Of a stretch of 64,000 nt of DNA, positions 1 through 11,670 are shown piece by piece. The notes beneath the pieces were generated by a model. The model worked only from the letters and a program-made list of their open reading frames with translations. It was not told the DNA's origin and made no database searches. Location: NCBI GenBank assembly GCA_029204045.2, contig CM055068.1, positions 31,718,203 through 31,782,202 on the forward strand, read 5' to 3'. The position numbers and the translations under genes were made by a program. The stretch's first letter is position 1; each line of letters starts with the position of its first letter. Source of the stretch: Tillandsia leiboldiana (lineage: Eukaryota; Streptophyta; Magnoliopsida; Poales; Bromeliaceae).

Positions 1-555
1 GTGAAAGAGCGCGAAAAACGAAGACCGACGGCGCAATCGGATCTGAAATCCGACGTAGGGATCTCCCGGAACATGGTTTTCAGAGTTGCGGTGACTTAAC
101 GTGCATCGGAATCCGTGTAAAATATCCTACACGTTTTACGAGGAAATGTAGGTTTATCCCGTAGGATTAATTAATTAAAGAATTAATTAATCGGAGACAG
201 AAATTAAAAGGTGGGATTTAATTGTACGTACGAAAAGGAAAAATCCGACTTTTCCCAAAAAGAGAAACCCTAGCCGGAGAGAACGAACGCGGGAGAAAAG
301 AAGAAAAAGGCGGAACCCTAGCCGGAGGAGGAAAAAGAAAGAAAGAGGAAGAAGACGGAGGAATCCGATCACCCCGAACAACGTACCGGAATCAGAAGAG
401 CGATCGGTCGACTTCCCCGTCGGGATTTTCGGTAAGTAGATTTCGTTTTGTTGCGTTATTGGGGTTTTTCGTGTCTTTTTCGTTGTCTCCATCACCGTCT
501 CCACCCCCGTCGTTGCCACAGGCCCCACCGTCGCTGCCGCATGATCTAGGGCACG

Positions 556-958
556 GCGCGGGTGGGCGGACGACGCGCGGTGCCGCTAGGGTATCGCGAG
601 GGCGGGCACCGCGCGGGCGCCACCCGCGGGAGCGCACCGCGCGGGGCGCCCGCGGGCTGGCAGGCGCCGTGCGGAGCGGCCGCGGGCGGGCAGCGCCGCG
701 CTGGCGCCGCCCTCGGGCGCGCAGCCGCGCGGCCTTGCGCCGCGCGGGGCGCCCGCGAGCGTGCAGCGCCGCACGGGCGCTGCGCGGGCGCCGCCCGCGG
801 GCACGCACCGCGCGGCCTTGCGCCGCGCGTGGTGCCCGCGGGCGGGTGTGTGCCGCGCGGGGCACCCGCGGGGCAGGCGGGCGCCGCCCGCGGACGCACA
901 CCGCGCGGTTTCGGGCCGCGCGGGGCATCCGCGGGCGCCGGCGTCCGCGTGGGGCGCC
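556..958. repeat. GC-rich degenerate minisatellite in LTR B1
   Basis: Degenerate units of about 30-35 bp are built from GCGCGGGGCGCCCGCGGGC-like blocks. Each unit contains self-complementary CCGCGCGG or GCCCGCGGGC cores. The same kind of array is much longer in the reversed copy (8130-9060). All six frames stay open over hundreds of bases purely from composition. Confidence 0.75.
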
Positions 959-2177
959 GTCAAGTGTCGTAGGAGCGTCGTTTTGGGTTTTTCGTCGCGG
1001 AGTTGGTTTTGGATTTCCGTTTCCGCAGTGTTAGTGCGTTTTATTAACTGTCGTTTTTGGGGACTTCTTTAGGTTCAGGTGTGCAGCGAGAGTGTGTTAA
1101 AAGATCCTAGTGCTCCGATCTTCCCGCAACCAGGTGGGTACTCATGCAATAAGTGCAATATGTCATCATAAAAAGTGTAATAATCTGCCTAATAAAGTAG
1201 ATGTGATGTTTTAACTTGATTTAACCTGTCCCATAAATATGTACCGGATCTTCTGCTATTAACTGTGGCGACTAAATGTCGCGGTGATCATACACGCTAG
1301 TTTCGGCTATCATGTTTTTGGATGCTGCACGTACACAGGCGGATTGGCCTCCGCATTGGTGTACTTTTCCGGAGAAGTGGTCTGAATGACCCGTGTGCCC
1401 CACGATTTGTGTAGGTGCTAGTGGGGACCTCTTCACGACAGCTAAAAGTGCCGCACTAGCTCCGTGAAGGGGTTAAAAGTATCACGTAAGTAAAGTAATT
1501 GTGCACGCGGGGAGATCGTCGACTCCCCGACAGGTACCAGTTGTAATAAAATCAAGTGAGGTGGACACATGAGGTGGAAAAGCGAAAGGTTCCGGTGTAC
1601 TTGTTTTATTTTAAAGTTATTGTAAATTGTTGAAACATCTACTTTATTTGTCACTGACTTCCCACACTGTGACAGGTCAGACTAGGTGTAATAGCTGGGA
1701 CGGTGGTGAGGCTGCGTCGAGAGGACCTTAGCCGTATGAGGCTTTGTTACGCTATTTCCGTTTCGGTTTATCTCATTTCTCTTTTCAGTATAACTGTTAG
1801 GTTAATTTGCTTGAATATGGATCATGTGGGATGTTGGATAGTCAATTAGTTAGCACTGTGGATTTGATATACTTTTATGGACTTTTATACGGCATAGTTT
1901 ACAACAAACAAAATGGTTTCGAAAATGCTTTCCAAAACTAAGTGCCGTGTGGGCACAATCTTGGTAAACCCCTAGACTTATCCTTTCAAAAAGATATGGC
2001 CGCTTTAGTGTGAATGTGTAAATGTTTTCAAAAACTAGGTGTCGTGTGGACACCGTTTGCAAAACCCGTAGTTTAACTCTTGATGTGATTGAATGAGATT
2101 ACCTTTCCTTTCTATGTTCACTGTGACTGTGTGGTTAAAGAATGTTGTTGTGTTGTTGTTGTAAATGTGACGCCGTG

Positions 2178-2224
2178 CATATACAAAGGAGACTCTGTCG
2201 GTTTGAAGAGCGAATTTGTATATG
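2178..2224 (+). other. Conserved LTR hairpin (family B, copy B1)
   Basis: CATATACAAA (2178-2187) pairs perfectly with TTTGTATATG (2215-2224). It lies about 108 nt before the LTR end. Equivalent hairpins lie at 6876-6924, 12652-12700 and 50438-50486. Confidence 0.6.
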
Positions 2225-2332
2225 TGGCGGGTCTGACACGCACCGGGGGGGGGGGGGTGAGGTCGATACTTATTTATAAAGAAAAAAATATATACGCTTT
2301 TCCGCTTATCACTAGACCTCCGGGGCGTGACA

Positions 2333-2727
2333 CGCCGCGCAGGGCTGTGCCCTGCCAGGCTGCCGCCGCGTGGTGCTGCCGCACGCGCGCGCCGCGCCCT
2401 GCCAGGCCGCCGCTGCGTGGTGCTGCCGCATGCGCGCGCCGCGCCCTGCCAGGCCGCCGCCGCGTGGTGCTGCCGCACGCGCGCGCCGCGCCCTGCCAGG
2501 CCGCCGCCGCTGGATACCCTAGCTGCGCCTGCCGCTGCTTGCGCCCGCGGGCGCTACTTGCCCCGCGCGTGCCGCTTGCGCCCGCGCGCGCCGCTGCTTG
2601 CGCCCGCGCGCCGCGCCGCTGCCAGCCTCGCGTCGCACCGCTGCCAGGCTTGCATCGTGATGTTGCCCGGGGCAGCTCCGCGCGCTGCTGTCAGGCCGCC
2701 GCCCGCACACTGCTGCCAGGCCGCGCT
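2333..2727. repeat. GC-rich spacer with 47-bp tandem repeat
   Basis: From about 2350 to 2513 a 47-bp unit (beginning CCCTGCCAGG and ending GCGCGCGCCGCG) is repeated about 3.5 times with few mismatches. The remainder is composed of related GCTGCTTGCGCCCGCG-type words. Similar sequence resumes at 6646-6775 and 9801-9860, suggesting one older GC-rich unit split by the LTR insertions. No credible gene is seen. Confidence 0.7.
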
Positions 2728-5700
2728 TGTGATGACCCGGATCTCTGCAGAGCTTTTAAAGTGTGATCAGCGACTTCTGGAGGCTTTTTCTGTGTGATGG
2801 AGGTGCTTGTGTGTGAATCAGACTCAAGGAATGGACTCCGCACGAAAAATGGATCAAGGTTGCCTTCGGATGCCTTCGCCGAAAATTGAAATGAGTTTCG
2901 GATAAAACGGAGGCCGGTTTTGGATTCAGCGCAGAAAAACGATGGAAATCGATTATTTACTTGTATTTTTCTGGGTCCGGACGCCCGAAAACGGACACCC
3001 GAAAGTTTACAGTGTTTTCGGGTGCACCGGAGGAGCTGTGGACCACCGGAGGACACGTGGCAGTCCTTGAGTGGCCGGCGCATCAGGCGCGGTCCACGGA
3101 GCCGCGAGCGGGTGCTCGGGAAGCGGCGCGGGCGCACGTGAGCGCTCACCAGGGCGGCGGGTGCGCCGGGTGCATGCGGGCGCACGTGGGCCGGTCGGTG
3201 GGTGCGGTCCACGTGGCGGCGTGTGGTTGGCGGGCGCCAACCACCCGCGTGCATGGTGCACGCCACGCGGCGCGTAGCGGCTGGCCGATTCCGCTGTTCC
3301 CTGTTTTGTGCAACGTGGTGCATTGGGGCGGATCCGGGCGTTGGCAGTGAGGGGGAGTTCGGAGGTACTGTAGCCGCCCGAATGTTTTCGGGCGCCCGAA
3401 ATCAGGGACATGGATGGAATTACCTGGTTTGTTATGTTTCGGCCCTTTGGCCGTTCTTTTGGGCCTTTTTTCGAGCTCCCCTGCGACAGAGCCCTCAAGC
3501 AAACTTGTTCTTCATCTTGTGCTGCATCTCTTGAAGGATTCCCGGAATTTTTGGAGGCCACGGCATCGGCGTTTCCTATGACGCGACGCACTTCGACGCT
3601 CCTTCGATTTTGGCTTCTACCATCGCATTTCAGTCCGCGAGACCCCCTGGACCACCTCGATGGACTTTTGAGCTGATTTTTGTGGCAGCGCGTTCATGAG
3701 AGGTACGCCTTCGATTTCCGTGTAGATCACTTTGCTCCATTTCGAGTTTTTGGTGGTTTTCCAGAGGTACCTTTTGACCCCTTATACTGCTATGATGTTT
3801 GGGACAGCGGTGGAGTATTGTTGGGATTTCTCGTCCTACAGGCATCGGAACGAGACGTATGAGGACTCGATCGACATCTACGCTTCGAGAGGAACGCACC
3901 CGTATTTTTATCGGAATTTTTGGAGGACTCTTCGAAGGTGATATTTAAGCTTCTTTGGGACTGATTTTTCATAGATTTGCGATTGTGGATAGTTTGGCTT
4001 ACCGCGATGTTCTATTTGTATCTTGGCCTACAAGTGTCGGAATAAGGAGTATAAGTATTCGATTTGTATCTACTCGTCGTGAGGATCACAACGGTGATTT
4101 TTCTGGATTTTTTGGAGAACTGCACACAGGTGAAAATCCCTTTTTCTGTGCTGGTTGGTAAAAACAGCAAGGGCTGTTTGAGGTGTTGTGGTGTTGATTG
4201 ATTGTTGGCTGTGATGTTGGTTTGAGCAGAGGCTTGTGCGACTGAGTTCCGAGGGTGCTGTTTCGGTGGATTTTGTTAGCGGGTGGCTACGCACTTCACC
4301 GACTTCGGCTTTGCCTGCGGAAAGCGATTCAGGTGGGTTGCTTCGTCTCCAGAACCGGTGGACGGTTCTCTAATTCTATCTGTTAGAATGCATGCATGTC
4401 TAGGGTACAATTTATGTGATTGAGGGGTAAGCTTAGTAATGGTAATTGTATAAGGAATTGTATGATTTATTTGTGTTATGTCATATGACAATTGCAATAG
4501 TGGATATCCATGTGGATGGTTAATGTAAGCTTACCCAAGGGAATGTTACCCTCTGTGATTGATAGCATGCATGATTAATGTACAACCAATATGAGTGAGA
4601 TGTAAGCATATGAATTGGCCTAGATCATGTGGATTGATGCTTACTTGATCATTGTACATGTTTTAGAGGATTTGAGATCTAGCATATTGTAGATGGCTAT
4701 GTTCATTTTATAATAGATGAGATAGAGATCATGCTCGTTTACCCATTGGCATATTTATGCGGGATTGATTTATTATAGTAGCTATTTGTTAGCATGCCAT
4801 GTTAGCACATAGCCTTTAGTAAGGATTGATTATTCGAGAGGACAGGATGATATATCTATGTGCGGGTACTACTCTGAGGAGTTATTATGGATCATGGATT
4901 ATGAACAGGTGTAGTTGATTAGTGATTTTGGCATGTGGTTATACCTTTATGGAGCTACTATTTGTTATACTCCCTTTTATCTTCCTTGAGGACAATTGCA
5001 TGTTTGTATGGACATCTAGATATGCCATCTTTTACTGCTACACTATCATGTTGGGACTTGACTTAGGAGAAACCATCTTTGCTTCTTTTCTCTTTTTTAG
5101 TTAGACATGTGATTCATGTTGCTCGGGTTCGAGCAGGGGTTTGGGATAGTGTAGCCGAGACTTTGTGTCTGGAACAGGTTGGATTTGATTGTGGACTTGT
5201 GGGGTATTGCGGCGACCGCGGACATTGGGCGGTTGACCGGATGTTTACTTATGCATCAGATTGGGGATCGGGTTTTCTTTAGTGGATGGATTTTTCCACT
5301 TCGATCAGAGTCGTGATCCAGTCTGCTATATCGTGATACTTGTGACAGAGATACTTTACTCGTGTGGGTCGCTCCCCTCGAGTGCCACTCTGGAGGTAGG
5401 CCTTTGACCGAGACATGTGTGCCGGTCTATTACTTATTTTGGGATGCGAGCCATGTGTGCCGATCCCGCGGATTTGGGCCATGTGTGCCGATCCCGCGGA
5501 TTCGAGCCATGTGTGCCGATCCCGCTACTGAGTTCTTGAGTTCTACAGCAGAGCAGGCAGTGCCAGTTTTTACTGGTCCATTGATTGGGTTTATTCAGGT
5601 AGATGCTTTTATTATTGCACTCGTGTCTGGGGGCTGAGTGGATTCTGGTAGCTGAGATTAGACCAGTGCTAGGGTTGTTGGGAGCCATTTGGGTTGACGG

Positions 5701-6091
5701 TGGTCCCGTGTCGTTGAGAGTACTTCGACCGTTGTGCGAGATGCTTGAGGATCTAGAGTCTATCCGTTCTGAGAGAGAGCGTGGATTTCGACTTTAGCAT
5801 GCATGTGCCACTATTCGATAGCGAGTTAGTCCGATTGGACACCCTACGTTGATACACTAGGGAGGCGCAGGCTTGACTGGACCAGATGTGGCAGTCAGCT
5901 CGATTGGGTCGATTGAGCACCTCGTGTGCGAGTGTTGCATATCTTTCATCAGTTTTACCCATTAAGCATTTAGATAGAGGCATGGTAGCTGTTGAGTATC
6001 TCCAGCTTTTTTTTCAGTCTTTACTGCATCGTTATCTTATGCCTCTAGTAGACTTAGTGGGCAGACCGTCGGGCTTGGTGGCGGTACCCAC

Positions 6092-6119
6092 TGAGAACTA
6101 CGTGTTGGTGTAGTTCTCA
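6092..6119 (+). other. LTR hairpin H0
   Basis: TGAGAACTAC (6092-6101), an 8-nt loop, then GTAGTTCTCA (6110-6119) form a perfect 10-bp stem. The same stem with a different loop lies at 16180-16207, 23411-23438 and 48826-48853. Diverged equivalents are at 27800-27826 and 33122-33145. Confidence 0.65.
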
Positions 6120-6569
6120 CACCCGTTGGGGGTTTTCCCCTTCCTTTTTCTTTCCTCTCCTTTGTTTTGCAGAGTCATTTGCGGGTGTTGCAGATTCTGC
6201 TATTGCTATTCGAGGCGAGGGAGTCGCGGGCTAGATCCCTACCTGTCTTTGGAGAGTAGCTGTACCCCCACATTGGAGATTTATAGTACAGTCAGTAGAC
6301 TAGTTTTATTTTCACTTTTGAGAGACTATCGTATTGTGAGGATCTGACTTGTACTGAGAGCCTGTACACTGATGTATTATTTCAGTTTACCTCCCTGTTG
6401 AGTTCCGGGTTATTTTATCAGAGGATTTTGTATATGATCATATTTGGGAGATGGATATTGTATCATTATTTCCAGTTGTACAGTGGTTGGATTTTAGTTT
6501 TACAGCAGTTTTCTTTATAGCTCTGATATCTGTTTAGCTGTAGTACCTTTTCTTGCAGGTTGGACGCTT

Positions 6570-6634
6570 CGCCTATGCGGGGTTTTGTATAGGCGGCGGA
6601 TCTGTTGGCGAGCCGGGGTCGCAGTTTCGACCCC
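6570..6634 (+). other. LTR terminal hairpins H1 and H2
   Basis: H1: CGCCTAT (6570-6576) pairs with ATAGGCG (6589-6595), extendable to 11 pairs with G-U wobbles. H2: GGGGTCG (6615-6621), loop CAGTTT, CGACCCC (6628-6634). H2 ends 11 nt before the LTR end. Confidence 0.65.
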
Positions 6635-6645
6635 GGGGCGTGACA

Positions 6646-6775
6646 GCGCCTCTCGGCGCTGCCTGCGCCCGCACGTTGCCCTGCCTGCACCCGCGTGCTG
6701 CCCTACTTGAGCCACGTGCTGCCTTGCTTGGCCGCCGCTCTGCTTGGCGTTGCTTGCGCCCAGGCGCGCCGACGG
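6646..6775. repeat. GC-rich spacer remnant
   Basis: CTGCCTGCGCCCGC-like words match the spacer at 2333-2727 in style. This is probably its continuation on the other side of the solo LTR. No gene is seen. Confidence 0.5.
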
Positions 6776-6875
6776 TGTCACGCCCCGGAGGTTCTAACAG
6801 AGCGGAAAACGTACCCATTTTTTTTTTCCTAAAATATTTAAATGAACCATGCCTCCGGCGCGTATCAGACCCGCC

Positions 6876-6924
6876 GCATATACAAATTCACTCCCCAAAC
6901 GGGCGGAGCCTCCTTTGTATATGC
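6876..6924 (-). other. Conserved LTR hairpin (family B, copy B2)
   Basis: GCATATACAAA (6876-6886) pairs with TTTGTATATGC (6914-6924), an 11-bp perfect stem 100 nt inside the LTR end. Confidence 0.6.
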
Positions 6925-8129
6925 ACGGCGTTCCCAACAAGTCGAATACTTTAACCATTCCAATCATGACAATCCAAGAGGAGAGAATATATATTAAATC
7001 ATACCATCACCGCTAACTTATAAGACTATAGCATAAACCCATGGGTTTTGAAAATCGGTGCCCACTCGACACCCAGTTTTCTAAAATATTTTCGCAACCT
7101 CTTTGAGCGGCCTTTAACTTGAAAGGATAAATCCACGGGTTTTAAAATCGGTGCCCACACGGCTCTTGCTTTGAAAACACTTTTGAAACCGGTTTGCGTT
7201 TGAAAACGAGCCGCAATTACATATCCTACCATTCACCAGTTAATTACAAGAAAATTCTCATCCCAACATCCATCAGAAACCACAGTAAACGAATCACAGT
7301 TAAACTAACCATAGTATAAAGGAATAACCAAAAGTAAAAAGAATAACGTATCGTTTACTAGCCCTCGTGGCTAGCGTCCTCTAACTGATCCCTCACCGTC
7401 GGCCCGAATTTCACCCCTACTCGGGCCTGTCACAGTGTGGGTTGTCAGTGACTGATAAAGTAGAAAACATGCAAGTAAACATGATAATAGAAAGGACACA
7501 CCGAATCACTGGAGCATTTACTTTCCCCTCCCCCTCATGTATCGCTAAATCCCTGTTGAAAGTCCCGCTGGGCACCAACCCCAGCTTTCAGAATATTTTG
7601 GGCCCCAACCTCAATACCGTACTCATCTTCTTGGTGCCTCCAACCCCTCCACTGCCCAAGTAGCAGTCGCCTCTCCTTGAGGGTTCCCCACTAACCTCCC
7701 CTTGTGGGGTACACGGGTAAACGACTTACCATCTTTCCGGAAAAATACACCCTCTGTAGTGGCCAAACTGCCGGTGTGCGTTAAGCAATATGAGTATATT
7801 TATTGCCTTGCGACCTCAGCCGCTCTAGTCAGAAAAATATAACACACCTGTGACCGCAGCCGCTTTGATTGACATAGTAAAAGGGATTCACATGCTATGG
7901 GGTTAGTCAAACTATAAACATATCTACTTTATCATAACGAGTATCCGGAAACGACACCACACCGGTAATAACCAACACCTACCCACCTCGATTATGCGAA
8001 ACGTGTACTCCGGAGACCGACCCTTGCTCTTTGTTGACGCCCGGACCTAGAAGTAGTCCCCAAAAGAGCCGTGGTCAGATCAGAAATATAATAGTGGATA
8101 AACCGAGCCCAACAACTCAAAAACACTAA

Positions 8130-9060
8130 AGACAACTCGACCCGGCGGTGGCGCCCGCGCGCATTGAGCGACGCGGCCGCCCCTGCGGTGTTGCGGGTCG
8201 TACGGCTGCGTGGGCACCGGCCCCGCGCGGCATTTGCCGTGACCGCGCGGGCCCTAGCTCCGCGCGGTGCAAGCCGCGGCCGCGCGGGCACCAACCCCAC
8301 GCGGTCCCATCCGCAACCGTACGGACCTCAGCCCCGCACGGCGCAAGCCGCGGCCGCGCTGGCGCCGGCCCCGCGCGGGCGCCAGCCCCGCGTGACACTT
8401 TCCGCGGCCGCGCGGGCACTGACCCCGCACGGCACGCGTCGCAACTGCGCGGGCGCCCGCCCGCGTGGCATTAGCCGCGGCCGCGCGGGCATGCGCCCCG
8501 CGCGGCACGTGCTACCGCCGCTGCGCGGGCACCCACCCGCGTGGCACAAACCGCAGCCGCGCGGGCAAGGCCCCGCGCGGCATGCACCGCCGCCGCGCGG
8601 GCGCCCGCCCGCACGGCACCGGCTGCGGCCGCGCGGGCATGGCCCCGCGCGGCGCGCGCCTCAGCCGCGCGGGTGCCTGCCCGCCCGGCACTAGCCGCGA
8701 CCGCGCGGGCTTGGGCCCCGCGCGGCGCGTGCCTCGACCGCGCGGGCGCTCGCCCGCGCGGCACCTGCCGAGGCCGCGCGGGCACTCGCCCGCGCGGCGC
8801 TTGCCGCGGCCGCGCGGGCACTCGCCCGCGCGGCGCTTGCCGCGCCCGCACGGGCACCGGCCCCGTGCGGCGCTTGCCGCGGCCGCGCGGGCACTCACCC
8901 ACGCGGCATTTGCCGCGGCCGCGCGGGCACCGGCCCCGCGCGGCGCTTACCCTAGCCGTGGCCATGCGGGGATCTTGGTCCCGCGCGGCTCTAGCCGCGG
9001 CCGCGCGGGCACCGTCCCCGCGCGGCGCGTATTACGGTCGCGGCGGCGATGCCCTAGGGC
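8130..9060. repeat. Long GC-rich minisatellite in LTR B2
   Basis: About 25 degenerate units of roughly 33 bp, of the form GCCGCGGCCGCGCGGGCAC followed by NGCCCCGCGCGGC. Each unit holds inverted CCGCGCGGG and CCCGCGCGG words and can fold on itself. Long open frames in all six frames (up to 211 codons) are alanine/arginine/proline-rich artefacts of this array. Confidence 0.8.
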
Positions 9061-9916
9061 TTCGCGGCGCGATGCGTTGGGTAGCAACGGCTACTCCTAG
9101 AACTTCGTGAAAGACCGAAACCGAAAACCGAGCGAAACTATACGAAAATAAATCTAGTTTACCTCTAATCGTCGGAGACGGTGATCCGTTCACGCTCCCG
9201 GCTTCGGCACGTTCGTCGGGAAGGTTTGGGTCCTTTAGCTTTCTCCTTCTTTTCCACCGTTTCATTCCGATTAGGGTTTCGCCTTTCCTCTTTTCTTTCG
9301 CTCGTTCCTTTCTCTGGCTTCCTTCCGGTTAGGGTTTCGTCTTTTTCCTTTTCTCTCTCTTTCTTTCGGGAGAAGATACAAAATAATCTTTTGTACGACA
9401 AAATCCACAGCGGGTATTTTAAATTCCTAATTAATTAATTCCTCAATTAATTAATTCCTTAATCAATTAATTCCTCAATTAATTAATTCCTCAGATAAGA
9501 TCCTTCGGGATAATTCTTTAAAGATAATTCCCTCTTTTTCCTCGGAAAGCGTGCCAAATTACTTACGCGGATTTTGATGCACCCCCTGGCCATTGCGATC
9601 ACTTTCTACCCTTTTTCGGGAGTTCCGTAAGTCGGAATCCGGATCCGATCGCACTGCCGTCCTCCGCTTTCCGAGCTCTATCGCAGAAAAATACCCGCAC
9701 CTCCGAATTATCGACTTAAGTAAACCCGTTACATTAGCTACATAAAATGGAAACTTTATTAGCAGGAGGTATAAAGTGTTACAAAATCTATGATATTACA
9801 CCTGGTCTGGCCGCGCCACCCTGCCAGGCCGCCGTGCATGCGGCTTGCCTCGCTGCCGCCGATGAAGGTTTTTGGTTTGTTTTTGGGGTTGACAGAGTTG
9901 GCCTTATTTTCGTCAG

Positions 9917-10471
9917 ATGATACGCCGCTTGGTCATTTTTCGTTGCGGACTTCGTCAAGGCAACGGTAAGGGCCTGGTTTTTCGTTCGTTGCCTCGTCGA
10001 CAGTTGCGTTGCGTCGGGTACGGTTTTTCGAACGGTGAAGTTTTTGACACAAGGTTTTTATCGGTTAATTGTTTTGGGATAACGGGGTTTGTTTTTAAGT
10101 CCGGTCTTTTGTTTCACCACCGGGTTTTATCTTGTATTTTTGCTCATACCCATGATTTTGAGGAGAGACCCCTTTGTAGAAGTAGGTTCGTTCTGACCCC
10201 CGGGCAACCCCTCGAGGCAAGTAGCTATGTTCCTTCCTTCCCGGTAAGGTTGGGCAAGTTGATATGCCCTTGGTATCTGGTGGTAATCCCGCTAAGGGAA
10301 TTCGATGTAATACTCGGGATGGATTGTCTTACCAATCATCAGGCGGTGATTGACTGCGAGAAGCACCAAACGCGTCTTCAGGATCCTGGCTTTCCGGAAC
10401 ACGTATACGCCCCTTCAGTATCGACCGGACGCCCTTTGACCCCACGACGGGAGGAGAAGGCACCGCAGTAG
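9917..10471 (+). pseudogene. Retropepsin (aspartic protease) relic of a Ty3/gypsy polyprotein
   Basis: The open frame ends with a typical C-terminal half of a plant Ty3/gypsy protease: a 'LTPGQPLEA' strand, then 'IPLREFDVILGMD' and 'HQAVIDCEK'. The catalytic D-T/S-G triad expected near the beginning is not present in clean form. No reverse transcriptase follows, since the sequence after 10471 is unrecognisable. I read it as the remnant of a dead element. The frame is likely open by chance upstream of about codon 60. Confidence 0.6.
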
Positions 10472-11231
10472 ACTGGTGGGAGGATTTATCCTATGCTACG
10501 GTAAGGAACGGACCCACTTGAGGTTTTGGTCGCAAGTTTTGTGGGGGTAGCCTCTTGTCTAAGTTTGTACCTTTTAGGTCTTTTGGATTTAGGTTACAAC
10601 AGTTAGACGGCCGATTTTTGCACTTGGGCAAGGTATTGGTGGGAATGAGAATTCTTCCCCTACGGTTGGGGTATTGCTAGAATGTTCTTACCTTCCGGGT
10701 GACCGGTTGTCGCGATATGAGGTCCGGTGGACTGTTTGTCCAGATTCGAACAATGGTAAAATTGTTCGGGAAATTATTTTGATCGGGTTATTGATCGGTG
10801 CGACAATCGGAACACCGGAGGCAGTTCCGGTTTTGAGATAGAAGGGTTTTCTGGTACAGTGGTCGGGACAACTGAATTTGCCGGTTTGGGGTAAAAGATT
10901 GATTTGTTTATTTGGATATTTTATTAGGCCCGCGTAAGGTTTTGAGTGCTTAGGAGGGTTGCGGGCGCGGTTGTTTATCTCCGTTTCAGGTAGGTACCCT
11001 TATCCAGGGAAGGGGATGCCGTCGGTTGGCTTCCTTCCGATCCTTCCCTCTTCTTTTGTTATCGTTATTAATGGCATCTTTTAATAACTGAGTATGATAG
11101 AACTTGTTTATATGACACACCAAGAGTTAAAGAAAGGTTGACTGACCTCGGGTTACTTACTGAGATTTATGCTACATCGGAGCAGGAACGGAAGGGTAAA
11201 CCTCTGCAAAAACTGTCACCGACAGAGGGTG

Positions 11232-11259
11232 TGAGAACTACACCAACACGTAGTTCTCA
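11232..11259 (-). other. Inverted copy of LTR hairpin H0
   Basis: TGAGAACTAC and GTAGTTCTCA flank ACCAACAC. That loop is the exact reverse complement of the loop in the solo LTR at 6102-6109. About 40 bp around it matches the reverse complement of 6087-6128. Confidence 0.55.
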
Positions 11260-11443
11260 GTTGGTACCTTTTATTCTTCGGATTTTTACGTTGGCGGCCG
11301 ACAACGTAAGGTTGGAGATAAAAGGGAATGCCCTCTTATACTTTCGCATGATTGGGTCGACGAACCTTTTTCTTGGTATTTAGCTTACGTATTGTCTAAA
11401 TTGCAAATTTGGGCTGGTCTTTGCATTGTGGTGTGCAGGTTAG

Positions 11444-11670
11444 CAATGACACCACGCAGGGGGACGCGCTTGTCTCGACTCGAGCCAGGAGAGGGCTCTT
11501 GGTCGAACAAGGTACACGAGCTGCAATAGCAATTGGCCGCACTTATCGGTGTGGTCCAGCAGCAGACGGAAACCTCTCGCCGACGGGCGGGAGCTTCCCG
11601 CCGGCAGGAAGGTGGGTTCCTGCGCCTAGAGGAGGCGTCGAGGCGACAGTCGGAGCAGATCGATAGGCTC
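11444..11670 (+). pseudogene. Gag N-terminal relic
   Basis: An ATG at 11444 follows a TGTGCAG acceptor-like site. The downstream translation is arginine- and glutamine-rich with a heptad-like 'RRRAGASRRQ...LEEASRRQSEQIDRLS' pattern, as in the N-terminal coiled coil of Tekay-type Gag. At least one in-frame stop interrupts it (near 11529) and nothing after 11680 continues the domain. This is a truncated relic and is recognised only by style, with no diagnostic motif. Confidence 0.4.

Larger units (their letters stand above)
1..2332 (+). mobile_element. Family-B LTR, 3' part (copy B1)
   Basis: This is the right part of a long LTR whose start lies left of the window. It ends GGGGCGTGACA at 2332. 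The same modules occur in reverse order on the opposite strand at 6776-9800: AT-rich ATTAATTAATT stretch, repeated 'gaaaccctagccgga' segment, GC-rich minisatellite, CATATACA hairpin and terminal GGGGCGTGACA. Partial copies lie at 12560-26463 and 49287-50596. No PBS follows position 2332, so this is a solo or truncated LTR. Open frames at 222-1034 and 392-928 are stop-poor consequences of GC richness and are not genes. A strong splice-donor match (G|GTAAGT) lies at 431-437. Family assignment is by internal comparison only. Confidence 0.8.
2728..6645 (+). mobile_element. Tekay-like solo LTR
   Basis: It starts TGTGATGACCCGG and ends GGGGCGTGACA. The flanks are GCGCT (2723-2727) and GCGCC (6646-6650), a 4-of-5 match consistent with an aged target duplication. 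It shares with the 3' LTR of element E (46151-49286) a palindromic TTTCGGGCGCCCGAAA segment (here 3386-3401), a stretch around TTTTTGGAGGCC, the 'gcagaccgtcgggctt' block and three terminal hairpins. No PBS or polypurine tract adjoins it, so I call it a solo LTR. The TATA-containing segment of E's LTR has decayed to a T-run here (about 3456-3470), so this copy is probably transcriptionally dead. No open frame in it resembles a protein. Confidence 0.75.
6776..9800 (-). mobile_element. Family-B LTR, reverse orientation (copy B2)
   Basis: It reads TGTCACGCCCCGG at its left edge, the reverse complement of the LTR end. It finishes ...GATATTACA at 9800, the reverse complement of a TGTAATATC start, giving 3025 bp. 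It carries the family-B hairpin (6876-6886 with 6914-6924, 11 bp perfect), the GC-rich array and the AATTAATTAATT stretch. Flanks GACGG and CCTGG do not match, so no target duplication supports a simple insertion. Neither a PBS nor a polypurine tract is adjacent. Open frames between 7992 and 9110 are compositional. Confidence 0.75.

Noticed and set aside
222..1034. Long open frames on both strands (up to 270 codons) in GC-rich DNA
   Set aside because: They follow from a GC-rich tandem array in an LTR. All frames are open, the products are Arg/Ala/Pro runs, and no domain is seen. The same holds for 2035-2797 and 7992-9110.
3007..3591. Minus-strand frame of 194 codons and overlapping plus-strand frames
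   Set aside because: It lies within the U3-like part of the solo LTR; no domain or conserved motif.
6776..9800. B1 and B2 as the two LTRs of one element
   Set aside because: They are in opposite orientation, and no PBS, polypurine tract or coding domain lies between them.
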